DNA of 64,000 nucleotides from Kerstersia similis (GTDB lineage: Bacteria > Pseudomonadota > Gammaproteobacteria > Burkholderiales > Burkholderiaceae_B): positions 62,001 through 126,000 of the forward strand of contig NZ_CBCSIQ010000004.1 in NCBI RefSeq assembly GCF_965139615.1, in the 5' to 3' direction. The position numbers and the translations under genes are program-made. Positions within the stretch are counted from its first letter, which is position 1, and each line of letters starts with the position of its first letter. The notes below the pieces were generated by a model. The model searched no databases and was not told where the DNA came from. It worked only from the letters and a program-made list of their open reading frames with translations. Of this stretch, positions 54,123 to 60,993 are shown piece by piece.

Positions 54123-54623
54123 TCAGCGGACCCAGCGACGGGCGTCCTTCAAGAGCAGTAGCAATTGCTGATCGCGCAGCGGTGACGCGATGAACCCGAA
54201 CCGGGTGTAGAACCTCGCCGCTTCGTCATCGAGGGGATGGGTCAGCATGGCGCGGATGCCGGCCTGCTCGGCAATCAGCATCGTGCGGCGAATCGCATCC
54301 TGCAGCAAACCGAAGCCGATGCCTCGCCCCTGATCCGCTACCGAGACAGCGAGCCGCGCCAGAATCACCACTGGCAACGGATACTGCCCCATCCCCTTGC
54401 GGATGCGCTCTGGCGCTTCCAGCGTGTCGACTTGTCCCACGGTCAGACTGAAGTAGCCCGCCACGCGGCCATCGTCCTCGGCAACGACAAAGGTCTTGGC
54501 CGAGCCGCTGCCCTGCGCCTGGAGGGCGTGGCGCAACAGCCAGTCATTCAACGCGGGCTTGCCGCAATCAAAACCTTCCAGCCGATGCTGCGCGGCCAGC
54601 GGCTCCGGTGCGCGCAACGTCAC
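54123..54623 (-). CDS. GNAT acetyltransferase toxin (TacT type)
   Basis: This 166-aa protein begins APEPLAAQHRLEGFDCGKPALNDWL, a TacT/AtaT-type N-terminus. It has KTFVVAEDDGRVAGYFSL and the acetyl-CoA loop ARLAVSVADQGRGIGFGLL (about 92-110), then YTRFGFIASP. Such toxins acetylate aminoacyl-tRNA. Its start overlaps the DUF1778 antitoxin stop (ATGA), the usual order. Confidence 0.9.
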   Translation of the reverse strand: MTLRAPEPLAAQHRLEGFDCGKPALNDWLLRHALQAQGSGSAKTFVVAEDDGRVAGYFSLTVGQVDTLEAPERIRKGMGQYPLPVVILARLAVSVADQGRGIGFGLLQDAIRRTMLIAEQAGIRAMLTHPLDDEAARFYTRFGFIASPLRDQQLLLLLKDARRWVR

Positions 54624-54913
54624 TTCGTGTCCCAGGGCGCCTTACGGGCAAACAGGTCGCGCAAACCCTCGTTGGCCTGTTCGGGGCGATCCAGCAGATC
54701 CATCAGGGCCTGGTACTGGCTACCCGAGACCATGAACAATCGTTGGTCCAGCAGGGTCTGCTCGGCGGCCAGGCACGCGCTGTCGAGGATGAAGTCGGTC
54801 AGCGACTTGTGGGCCACCTCGGCGGCACGGCGCAGCACCACCTCCTGTTCGGGGGTGGCGCGCAGCCCAAGTCGGGAAGAACGGGCGGAAGGCGACGATG
54901 CAACGGCAGTCAT
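54620..54913 (-). CDS. DUF1778 antitoxin (TacA type)
   Basis: This 97-aa protein has an N-terminal ribbon-helix-helix (SRLGLRATPEQEVVLRRAAEVAHKSL; core LRATPEQ) with ILDSACLAAEQTLLDQ, and a C-terminal toxin-wrapping tail (YQALMDLLDRPEQANEGLRDL). It neutralises the adjacent GNAT toxin and should repress its own promoter in the 300 bp upstream. The pair probably stabilises the island. Confidence 0.9.
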   Translation of the reverse strand: MTAVASSPSARSSRLGLRATPEQEVVLRRAAEVAHKSLTDFILDSACLAAEQTLLDQRLFMVSGSQYQALMDLLDRPEQANEGLRDLFARKAPWDTK

Positions 54914-55186
54914 GGCAGCACCTCTTTTGTTAGATCAACTGCCGCAATGTTAGTACAAGTGACGCACGCTGTCTAGTTGCGGTGGTGACCGGCGGCCTTG
55001 GTTGACGATGAACCGACGCGCGTAAGTTGTTGATTTTGCTAGGCCACCATCTGCGCCTACCCGCAGGCCAAACGGAGAACAGAGACAGCTCCGGCCGAGA
55101 AAGTGGCCGATTTCGGGCGTTTCGGCAGCAGGCCACCCGCAGCACAGACGGCCGGAACCCCGCGTGGTGCGGGGATTTCGGGCAAG
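54914..55186. promoter_or_regulatory. TA promoter region and island/ssrA junction
   Basis: The gap between the antitoxin start and the ssrA terminator has no ORF on either strand. It should contain the antitoxin promoter and, somewhere in it, the right junction of the serine-recombinase island. A CCCCGC-GTGGT-GCGGGG hairpin lies at 55158-55174. No direct repeat with the left junction was found by eye. Confidence 0.4.
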
Positions 55187-55215
55187 AAAAAGGGCCCGGA
55201 GACTATCCGAGCCCT
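55187..55215 (-). terminator. ssrA (tmRNA) terminator
   Basis: On the minus strand AGGGCTCGGA-TAGTC-TCCGGGCCCT is followed by TTTTTC, seven bases after the CCA end of the ssrA remnant. This looks like the native tmRNA terminator left on the chromosome side of the prophage junction. Confidence 0.85.
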
Positions 55216-55221
55216 TGTGTA

Positions 55222-55249
55222 TGGTGGAGCCGGCGGGAATTGAACCCGC
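55222..55249 (-). other. ssrA 3' remnant, prophage attachment site
   Basis: On the minus strand the sequence reads GCGGGTTCAATTCC followed by CGCCGGCTCCACCA, the T-arm, acceptor strand and CCA of a betaproteobacterial tmRNA. No 5' acceptor partner (GGAGCC type) or tmRNA body lies upstream; instead the integrase gene begins 38 bp away. This is the duplicated 3' end left by site-specific integration. The intact ssrA should be at the far prophage end beyond the window. Confidence 0.82.
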
Positions 55250-55287
55250 AGACAGCAATTGCTGGATTCCCGCGTCCCCGTGCAAAA

Positions 55288-56535
55288 TCAACCACCTGCG
55301 GACGCAGAGATGTTCGCATCATGGCCTCCGTGTGAATTCGGTGTGAAACCGTTCTGGCGCTTGAAATTTGCGTCGATCCACTTACCGTAAACCCGGAAAA
55401 CCATCTCGCCGTCCTCGTGCCCAAGTTGTCCGGCAATCCAGAACGGGTTCGCGCCTGCCGTCAGCAAAGTGCTGGCGAACGTGTGGCGCATCTGGTAGGC
55501 GTTTCGGTAGCGCACGCCAGCTCGTTTGCACAGCGGCGCCCACAGCGTTTTGCGGATCTGCGATTCGGTAGTCCAGGGTTCGCCCGTTCTCGGATTAATC
55601 CAGACGCGGCCATCCGCCAAAAAGCTTACGGCTTTCTGCTGGCGCAACGCCTGCATTGCTTCATCTGTCAGCACCACGTCGCGGATGCCGGCTGCGGTTT
55701 TTGGCGGCTTCTCGATCTGAGCTTGCTTGCCGTCAACAATGCCGGTGACGATATTGGTGTCGATGCGAACAGCGCCATTGATCCAGTCCACGTTGCGCCA
55801 GGGCAGAGCAAGGATTTCGCCTGTTCTCAGCCCGGTAGCCAGCCAGAACTGGATGAATGGTCGTTCGTCAGCGCGTGCGTGGCGCAGCAGCGCTGCAGTC
55901 TCGTTTGCGTCGAATGGGTCAACTTCGTACTCTGACTTCTTCGATGTCTGGCGCAAGATCTTCGAGAGCGCGATGCGGTCAAGGGGGTTAAACATGATGA
56001 TCTCGTCATTGACCGCATCGTCAAATACCGAGCGAAGCGGCGACAGGATGTTTCGTGCTGTCTTGGCGGTGACGCCGAGGCCAGCAATCCATTGCCTCAA
56101 ATCTGACGGCGTAATGTCGGTCACAACGAAACCACCCCAGTGCGGCATAAGCCTGCCCTCGATCAGCTTCTTGTAGCCGAGCAGGGTTGAGGGCGAGATT
56201 GTTCCGTTCTCAGCCTGTTGGGCATAGTGGCGCAGTTGGCTATCGAGCAAAGTGGACATGGTCAGCCGTGCTGCTGCCGGCTCGAACTGAGCTACGCGTG
56301 GCGACTCAGGGAAATAGTCAGCATAAACGAACGTGCCATCGGCAATCTTCCGCCTGATCTCAAGCCGCAGTCCGTTCGCATAGTCGATGAAAGTCTTGTT
56401 GATCTTGCGCTCTGGCAGCAGCTCGCGGCACTGCTGGCCGCGATAGCTGAATGCAATCTGCAGGCGGTCCCCTGACTTCAACGAGCGTATGCTGATGCCT
56501 GGCGGGAGTTTTGGGGTTGCGACAGGTGCACCCAT
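55288..56535 (-). CDS. Phage tyrosine integrase
   Basis: This 415-aa protein has an N-terminal arm-type domain (DUF3596-like, ISIRSLKSGDRLQIAFSYRG), a SAM-like core-binding domain (about 95-180) and a catalytic domain with ATGLRTGEILALPW (first Arg), YQMRHTFASTLL (second Arg) and LGHEDGEMVFRVYGKW (His and nucleophile Tyr). In the second box the usual first His is Tyr, seen in other DUF3596 integrases. It ends 38 bp from the ssrA att site and overlaps the excisionase gene by 58 bp. Confidence 0.93.
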   Translation of the reverse strand: MGAPVATPKLPPGISIRSLKSGDRLQIAFSYRGQQCRELLPERKINKTFIDYANGLRLEIRRKIADGTFVYADYFPESPRVAQFEPAAARLTMSTLLDSQLRHYAQQAENGTISPSTLLGYKKLIEGRLMPHWGGFVVTDITPSDLRQWIAGLGVTAKTARNILSPLRSVFDDAVNDEIIMFNPLDRIALSKILRQTSKKSEYEVDPFDANETAALLRHARADERPFIQFWLATGLRTGEILALPWRNVDWINGAVRIDTNIVTGIVDGKQAQIEKPPKTAAGIRDVVLTDEAMQALRQQKAVSFLADGRVWINPRTGEPWTTESQIRKTLWAPLCKRAGVRYRNAYQMRHTFASTLLTAGANPFWIAGQLGHEDGEMVFRVYGKWIDANFKRQNGFTPNSHGGHDANISASAGG

Positions 56536-56702
56536 TTTTCTACCTCTTCAGTGTTGACCCAGATTCGATTCTGCGGGTCGAGTTTGCTGTGTATGCCTTC
56601 CTTCCATATGCCAGTTTTTCGTCGGAAATAGACAGCGTGTTTGGTGTCGCCGGACAGCTCACAGTACTTATCCAAGCGGACCCAATTCATTTTCTCTTGC
56701 AT
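56478..56702 (-). CDS. Excisionase-like protein
   Basis: This 74-aa basic protein with WVRLDKYCELSGDTKHAVYFRRKTGIW and RIWVNTEEVEKWV (core YFRRKTGIW) matches the small phage Xis/excisionase-like pattern. AGGGAGAAGC precedes the ATG. It overlaps the integrase start, linking excision and integration. A terminator hairpin lies immediately upstream. Confidence 0.82.
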   Translation of the reverse strand: MQEKMNWVRLDKYCELSGDTKHAVYFRRKTGIWKEGIHSKLDPQNRIWVNTEEVEKWVHLSQPQNSRQASAYAR

Positions 56703-56717
56703 GGCTTCTCCCTGCCA

Positions 56718-56742
56718 AGAAAACCCCGGCTCAGGGCCGGGG
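56718..56742 (-). terminator. Terminator between early operon and xis-int
   Basis: On the minus strand CCCCGGC-CCTGA-GCCGGGG is followed by TTTTC. It sits 16 bp before the xis ATG, so xis-int is reached only by readthrough or antitermination from the early operon, or from a promoter overlapping this site. Confidence 0.8.
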
Positions 56743-56870
56743 CAGTTTCCATTGCTGGCGCGTTGTTTCGATAACGTGCGGCTGCCGTGCGGCAGGGCAG
56801 TGTGGGTTATCCGGCGCGCGTTTCTGCCGCTGCTGCGCAGCGAAGCGCAGCAGCTTGTATTGCATTGCTC

Positions 56871-56978
56871 TCAATCGTGTTTCTCGTTTTGGGGGCGCGT
56901 GACGCCGAAAATTGCCCCGGCGACGAACCCGAATAGCCCGGCCGTCACGGCGCCAAGGGAGAAGAAAATCCAGTCCAT
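56871..56978 (-). CDS. 35-codon single-helix membrane protein
   Basis: The product MDWIFFSLGAVTAGLFGFVA continues with GAIFGVTRPQNEKHD: one membrane helix and a short polar tail. AAAGGAG lies 5 bases before ATG 56978 (a second ATG at 56981 overlaps the upstream stop as ATGA). Gly-rich small membrane proteins in prophage early regions can be holin-like or membrane-targeting; function unknown. Confidence 0.6.
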   Translation of the reverse strand: MDWIFFSLGAVTAGLFGFVAGAIFGVTRPQNEKHD

Positions 56979-57274
56979 CATTGCTCCTTTGCTGCAGCGC
57001 GGGCGGCGTCGATGTTGTCCTTATCCAGCCCACTGGCCCGTAGCTGAGATTCGGGTATCTGGCGTTTATCTGAATTGCAGATACCGGCGCTGGCCTGCTG
57101 CGCGAGTGCGGCGAGTGTTTGCACCTTCTCGTACACCTCGTCCCATGCTGCGCGAACGTCTGACAGGTCAGGTTCCGTGCGGCCCTTGGCCTCGGCGTAC
57201 TTCCAGCTGCCATAGTTCCGGATCGCCGCCAGCAACCCGCCAAGTTGATCGTCGGTCTTGCCCCCCTCCGGCAT
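56978..57274 (-). CDS. Prophage hypothetical protein, overlaps upstream frame
   Basis: The 98-aa frame from ATG 57274 reads MPEGGKTDDQLGGLLAAIRN, then YGSWKYAEAKGRTEPDLSD and DEVYEKVQTLAALAQQA, clearly coding in character. It overlaps the last 107 bp of the gene at 57168-57929 in another frame. No good ribosome site precedes the ATG. It is either a separate coupled gene or the true C-terminal part of that gene after a frameshift at the G run near 57263-57268. Confidence 0.55.
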   Translation of the reverse strand: MPEGGKTDDQLGGLLAAIRNYGSWKYAEAKGRTEPDLSDVRAAWDEVYEKVQTLAALAQQASAGICNSDKRQIPESQLRASGLDKDNIDAARAAAKEQ

Positions 57275-57929
57275 TCCCGGATGCTTGGACGCGATCCAGA
57301 GCCTTGCTGGCCGTGGCGGCGTGTGCATTCGGGCAACCCGGCGCGTGCTGCGCAACAGCGCCATTAAATTTGCAGTTTCCCACCGCGCATCGCAGCGCGT
57401 CATGCCCTATATCGGTATTGCCGGATGGTTGGGGCTGGGCCTTCCCCACGACCTTCCCTGTACCATCGCAATCAGGGCACACGGTGACGGCTTCGTCGCC
57501 TACATCGCCAGGGCGCGGGTGTTTGTACCACTCCCAGTCAGTGACGATTTCGCCGTTCCCCTGGCATTCCTGGCATGTTTCCTCTTCGGGCAACCCATCA
57601 GCGCCGCTTACAGGTTTCTGCCGCTGAACGGCCATCAGGTCCATGACAGCGGCGCGAACCTCGCACCACGTCACGTCATCAGGCCCGAACCCTCGCTTGC
57701 TCCATTCCTTGAATTTTCGGTATAGACCGCTAACGATTTCATCTGCCGCCCGCGAATCGGGCTGCGCCTGCGCTGCAACAGTGTCCGCACGAGCAACAAC
57801 AAAGCCAGCCGCATGAAGGTTGGTCAAGATCAGTTTGTCGTCGTCCAGTCGCCCAATCTTGATAGCCTGAATGGCTTCCCAAAGGGCGAGGCGCTGCTCG
57901 TCTCGGGTTAGGTCATTGTTCTGCGTCAT
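57168..57929 (-). CDS. Prophage protein with DnaJ-like CxxCxGxG motifs
   Basis: This 253-aa frame starts at 57929 (MTQNNDLTRDEQRLALWEAI). The middle carries CQECQGNGEIV and CPDCDGTGKV, two DnaJ-like zinc-binding motifs about 28 residues apart, plus CAVGNCKFNG and HAPGCPNAH. The last 35 residues (after ALDRVQAS) look like non-coding composition and overlap the next gene. I do not recognise a family. ATG lies within the end of the preceding gene. Confidence 0.6.
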   Translation of the reverse strand: MTQNNDLTRDEQRLALWEAIQAIKIGRLDDDKLILTNLHAAGFVVARADTVAAQAQPDSRAADEIVSGLYRKFKEWSKRGFGPDDVTWCEVRAAVMDLMAVQRQKPVSGADGLPEEETCQECQGNGEIVTDWEWYKHPRPGDVGDEAVTVCPDCDGTGKVVGKAQPQPSGNTDIGHDALRCAVGNCKFNGAVAQHAPGCPNAHAATASKALDRVQASGNAGGGQDRRSTWRVAGGDPELWQLEVRRGQGPHGT

Positions 57930-58197
57930 GCTTCTTCCCTTGGTGTTGGGCCAGGGCGGCAACAGGGGCGTACCGGTTCAGCAGCGACCGCGCAAACGCG
58001 ATGATGTCGGACCGCTCATCCGTATCCATGTATTTCCACCCACGGGACACCATATCCGCGACCAGCTCGTCGTCGGTTGGGTGCGCTGCAACAGGGGCCG
58101 CAGCACATATTGCACGCCACACGGTGGCAATTTCCACGGCGCTCAGTTGCGGGGCGGCTGCCTGGCCCGCACGGATCATTTCTGTTGTCAGTGTCAT
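57913..58197 (-). CDS. Prophage hypothetical protein
   Basis: This 94-aa protein contains LSAVEIATVWRAICAAAPVAAHP and DDELVADMVSRGWKYMDTDERSDIIAFARSLL, ending VAALAQHQGKKHD. The last block is shared with the Ea22-like protein at 59905 through a 24-bp DNA repeat. It is not recognised as a family. The start overlaps the ArsR-like stop by one base (TAATG). Confidence 0.55.
   Translation of the reverse strand: MTLTTEMIRAGQAAAPQLSAVEIATVWRAICAAAPVAAHPTDDELVADMVSRGWKYMDTDERSDIIAFARSLLNRYAPVAALAQHQGKKHDAEQ
57938..57961. repeat. 24-bp repeat, copy 1
   Basis: CCTTGGTGTTGGGCCAGGGC plus GGCA occurs identically at 59921-59944. Both copies encode the ALAQHQG tail of a gene and lie just before the next gene's ribosome site. 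Confidence 0.85.
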
Positions 58198-58532
58198 TAT
58201 TCATGCTCCTGAAGGGCACGCAATGCGGCCAGCAGAGCAGTCACACGCGTGTCAGCAATTCGGTAATAAAGCGTCTGCGCCTGGCGTCGGTAGGTCACCA
58301 GGCCGTGTTTGCGCAATAGGGCAAGATGTTGCGACAGCGCCGATTGGCTCAAATTGAGGTGCTGCAGTAACTGGCCCACCGACAGCTCGTCGTTATCTGA
58401 AAGGATGGCGAGGGCCATCAAGCGGTTGGTGTTGCCGACAGCGCGCAAGAAGGCGGACGCGCCGATTACGTTGAGTAGCGGCGCAGCGTGAGCTGCGGCT
58501 TGTTCGCCACGGTCTTCGTTTTTCTGTGTCAT
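58197..58532 (-). CDS. ArsR/SmtB-like winged-helix regulator
   Basis: This 111-aa protein has the ArsR fold core LMALAILSDNDELSVGQLLQHL, NLSQSALSQHLALLRKHGLVTYRR and QTLYYRIADTRV. No CVC-type metal motif is present, so metal sensing is unlikely. Unusual inside a phage early operon, it may be the lifestyle or operon regulator. ATGA overlap with the upstream gene. Confidence 0.83.
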   Translation of the reverse strand: MTQKNEDRGEQAAAHAAPLLNVIGASAFLRAVGNTNRLMALAILSDNDELSVGQLLQHLNLSQSALSQHLALLRKHGLVTYRRQAQTLYYRIADTRVTALLAALRALQEHE

Positions 58533-58843
58533 TGGAAAAGCTCCATTTGCCCGGCATCGTCATGGGGGACCAGGCGGTAATATGTTTCGACCAGCTGGCG
58601 CGATGGCTGGCACCAGCGTGAGCCTTCGTCACCACGACGATGGCCCAGCCAGGCCGGCGCTTCTCCGGTATGCACGGCCGGTCGCCAGACGCCCGCAACC
58701 ATGGCCGGCAGCAGGTCGATAAAGCTGCCGCGTCGAACATTTCCGTCATCAAACGGCTGGCCACCGCGAATGCCCCAGCGTTCGTATTCGATCGCAGGGA
58801 AATCCAGGTTTTTGTCCTCTGCGGGATCGAACAGCTGCATCAC
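58529..58843 (-). CDS. Prophage hypothetical protein
   Basis: The 104-aa product begins MMQLFDPAEDKNLDFPAIEY and contains WRPAVHTGEAPAWLGHRRGDEGSRW and VPHDDAGQMELFQ. It is not recognised. It is the first gene of the leftward segment after the lone rightward gene and is coupled to the ArsR-like gene by ATGA. Confidence 0.5.
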   Translation of the reverse strand: MMQLFDPAEDKNLDFPAIEYERWGIRGGQPFDDGNVRRGSFIDLLPAMVAGVWRPAVHTGEAPAWLGHRRGDEGSRWCQPSRQLVETYYRLVPHDDAGQMELFQ

Positions 58844-58929
58844 TCATTCGTATCGGAGAAGGCCTACCGGTCGCAGGAATGCACCCAGCGGTGGCAGGAG
58901 CTCATTCATAGGAGTCTCGCTTCCAATCC

Positions 58930-58960
58930 TTGACATTTTGCTTATGTTGGATCGCATACG
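58930..58960 (+). promoter_or_regulatory. Candidate promoter for the rightward gene
   Basis: TTGACA at 58930-58935 is a perfect -35 box; the matching -10 is weak (GCATAC region at 58954-58959, 18-bp spacing). It lies 50 bp before the rightward gene's ATG. Confidence 0.45.
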
Positions 58961-58985
58961 CTTAGTTCCTCACCTTGGGGAAAAC

Positions 58986-59225
58986 ATGAAAAATGACACC
59001 TTTCACCTATCATCTGGCAGTCTTTCTGCTACCGTCAGCATCGTCGGCGACATCCTCGATAGTTCCGTATGGCACGGATCATTTATTGAAATAAAGACGG
59101 AGTCCGGGAAAGAGATCGCCCTTGACGATGGTTTTAATAATGTCGTCGCGAATGGCACGAAAGAAGATGCTCGCCGTGCTTTGCACAAAATCTTGGATGA
59201 CCTTGCCGCTAAGCGCGATAGTTAA
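58986..59225 (+). CDS. Lone rightward prophage hypothetical protein
   Basis: This 79-aa protein begins MKNDTFHLSSGSLSATVSIV and contains GSFIEIKTESGKEIALDD and DARRALHKILDDLAAKRD. TTGGGGAAAAC precedes the ATG. It is the only plus-strand gene in the prophage part and has lower GC than its neighbours. No family recognised; a moron or lysogeny-expressed gene is plausible. Confidence 0.55.
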   Translation: MKNDTFHLSSGSLSATVSIVGDILDSSVWHGSFIEIKTESGKEIALDDGFNNVVANGTKEDARRALHKILDDLAAKRDS

Positions 59226-59737
59226 ACCTCCACATCTGCGTGCCTGGTGCTCTTCATAAACGTCATCCAGTGCGTCTTGTTCTACCTGCCCATGCGCTGC
59301 CCAAAAAGAGGCCTCTCGGGTGTGCATGCCAGGATTTCCGCCAGCGGCACCTGCGTTTCGTTCCATTTGAAAATCAGGACGCCGTGGGGCTTGAGGACTC
59401 GAAAGCACTCCAAGAAGGCTTGGCGCATATCCTCGCGCCAGTCATTGCCCAGCTTGCCGTACTTTGCTGCCATCCAGCTTCTTGGCCCGGCGCGTACAAG
59501 GTGCGGCGGATCGAACGCCACCAGGTAGAACGATTCATCTGCAAATGGCATGGCACGGAAATCGAAGCGCACGTCAGGATGGATATGGACACTGCGGGTT
59601 CCGTCCTGCCGGTGCGTGCGGTCGGTTACTGTCAGCGACTCGTCGCGCAGGTCACCGAACAGGCAGCGCTGATCTGCCGGGTCGAACCACATCATTCGGC
59701 TTCCGCAGCAGGGATCTAGGACGGCTGGCCTACTCAT
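59222..59737 (-). pseudogene. SAM-dependent methyltransferase with internal amber
   Basis: The frame begins MSRPAVLDPCCGSRMMWFDP (AdoMet site DPCCGS) and contains LVAFDPPHLVRAGPRSWM (catalytic-type DPPH) and FRVLKPHGVLIFKWNETQV. TAG at 59282-59284 ends it after FGQRMGR; beyond it the same frame continues NKTHWMTFMKSTRHADVEV to TAA 59222. That KTHW-x-x-FMK block is the normal C-terminus of this phage methyltransferase family. So either the protein is truncated by about 20 residues or the stop is read through. The core is intact and may remain active. Confidence 0.72.
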
Positions 59738-59912
59738 GGCTGGCGTCCTGGGTGCGCACTACGTCCCCGCAAAACAGTCGTTGCATGTGATCCATTGCGG
59801 CCCGAGCCGCACGCTCTGACGCAAGGCCGCTGACAATAAGAGCAGCCCTCCATGTGCCGTCTTCGGACTGCTCGTAGCTGAGCGAGCAGATGGGTGCCGT
59901 GGCCTTATCCAT
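59730..59912 (-). CDS. Small prophage hypothetical protein
   Basis: The 60-aa product from ATG 59912 reads MDKATAPICSLSYEQSEDGT and contains RAALIVSGLASERAARAAMDHM. Its end overlaps the methyltransferase start and its start overlaps the Ea22-like stop. GAGAGGAGC precedes the ATG. Not recognised. Confidence 0.55.
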   Translation of the reverse strand: MDKATAPICSLSYEQSEDGTWRAALIVSGLASERAARAAMDHMQRLFCGDVVRTQDASHE

Positions 59913-60390
59913 GCTCCTCTCCTTGGTGTTGGGCCAGGGCGGCACGGGCCTGAATCATGGCCGGTTCATTCTCTGCATAGCAGCCGTCGAAGTCATCGAC
60001 CATTGCCTGAAGAGCGTCGCGCAGCGCATCACGCTCCTTGCGCAGATCGTCTCGCTGCTGGGCGTATCTGCGCAACGTAGCGCTGTCCCGTTCATGTTGA
60101 GCAAGGAGCCCCGCCTCTCGCTCTGAAAGCAGGTCATTGGCCCGAGCTTGATCATTGGCCGTGTCAACCAGGGCGTCCCGCTCTGCCAGCAGTGCGCTGA
60201 TGGTTTCGGGGTCGCAGGCGGCGATGTGGGCGGCGTTGGCTTTTCGAGACTCCGCGGGCCTCCATTCCGCCTCGTACATCAACCTACCTTCGGCATCTTC
60301 GATGCGCATTCCTGTTTGGGAGGCTTTCCACGGCCCCGGTGTCGGCCCTGCTGCCAGCGCCGCCCGCAGTGCTTCGTACTTGTCAGCCAT
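59905..60390 (-). CDS. Ea22-like prophage protein
   Basis: This 161-aa protein starts MADKYEALRAALAAGPTPGP with GGAGA upstream. NAAHIAACDPETISALLAERDAL is the hallmark of Ead/Ea22-like phage proteins; a coiled coil (RDDLRKERDALRDALQAM) follows. Lambda Ea22 affects host cell cycle and lysis-lysogeny; this copy's role is untested. It ends in the shared ALAQHQG tail. Confidence 0.75.
   Translation of the reverse strand: MADKYEALRAALAAGPTPGPWKASQTGMRIEDAEGRLMYEAEWRPAESRKANAAHIAACDPETISALLAERDALVDTANDQARANDLLSEREAGLLAQHERDSATLRRYAQQRDDLRKERDALRDALQAMVDDFDGCYAENEPAMIQARAALAQHQGEEHG
59921..59944. repeat. 24-bp repeat, copy 2
   Basis: Identical to 57938-57961 and likewise at the 3' end of one gene and start of the next, suggesting recombinational shuffling of gene cassettes. 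Confidence 0.85.
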
Positions 60391-60796
60391 TGGATTCTCC
60401 CGATAGGGCGGCAGGCGGCGCTGGCAGCGGCATCCAGTGTGTCGGCTCACATATGCGCCAGCAGTTCGGCGGGTCATCGGCTTCAACGGAAGTTTCAAAC
60501 CAGCCGGGCTCTACGCCATCCGGATCGTCCCAGTATTCGGCGATGTACTCCTCGCTCATCCACTGTCCGCGCAGCGTGCGCCAATTTCCTAGAGAGTTGA
60601 AATATCCGATCAGGATCGTTTTGCCGTCCTTCGGTGCTGTTTCAATCCGCTTCCACGGCTGGCGCAGCGCCGCTATCTCAGCCGCCTGGACGTCGATGTG
60701 ATCTGCCGCAGCGGCAATCTCCCGCCCATATTCCGGCTTGAGAAAGGCCCGGACGGACGCGGCCGCCTGGCGCAGATTCTTGGTGTCGATGCTCAT
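60383..60796 (-). CDS. DUF551-type prophage protein
   Basis: This 137-aa protein has a helical N-terminus (NLRQAAASVRAFLKPEYG). The DUF551-like C-terminal half contains WKRIETAPKDGKTILIGYF, PDGVEPGWFE and THWMPLPAPPAAL. DUF551 proteins are common, uncharacterised phage early products. The start ATG 60796 overlaps the preceding stop (ATGA). Confidence 0.78.
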   Translation of the reverse strand: MSIDTKNLRQAAASVRAFLKPEYGREIAAAADHIDVQAAEIAALRQPWKRIETAPKDGKTILIGYFNSLGNWRTLRGQWMSEEYIAEYWDDPDGVEPGWFETSVEADDPPNCWRICEPTHWMPLPAPPAALSGESNG

Positions 60797-60993
60797 ATCC
60801 GTACTTCTCCGTTCAGGGTTCTGTCGTGCACAACCGCAGCGCGTGCGCGGCACATAAGGGACCGCCGTCTGTCCACGGTTCGTCTTGATGTTCGTAGGTT
60901 TTCTCCGGTAGCATTCCATCCTTCGGAGACGTAGAGCGCAGCAAGCACCCTGAACTGAATTGGCCAATCTTTCAGCCTTGAAATATCAATCAC
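60793..60993 (-). CDS. Small prophage hypothetical protein, GTG start
   Basis: The 66-aa product from GTG 60993 reads MIDISRLKDWPIQFRVLAAL and contains GENLRTSRRTVDRRRSLMCRAR, possibly a helix-turn-helix. GGGAGAGG lies upstream. Both ends overlap neighbours, supporting translation. Not recognised. Confidence 0.5.
   Translation of the reverse strand: MIDISRLKDWPIQFRVLAALYVSEGWNATGENLRTSRRTVDRRRSLMCRARAAVVHDRTLNGEVRI

Noticed and set aside
35499..55186. Island as a conjugative element
   Set aside because: No relaxase, coupling protein or type IV secretion gene is present, so self-transfer is not supported.
55222..55250. Partial tRNA-like 3' end
   Set aside because: No acceptor partner, D-arm or anticodon stem lies upstream; the sequence fits the tmRNA 3' end, so it is reported as an ssrA remnant.
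56731..56865. 44-codon minus-strand frame after the small membrane gene
   Set aside because: It covers a hairpin (GCTGCTGCGC/GCGCAGCAGC) and the terminator, and its product is unlike a folded protein.
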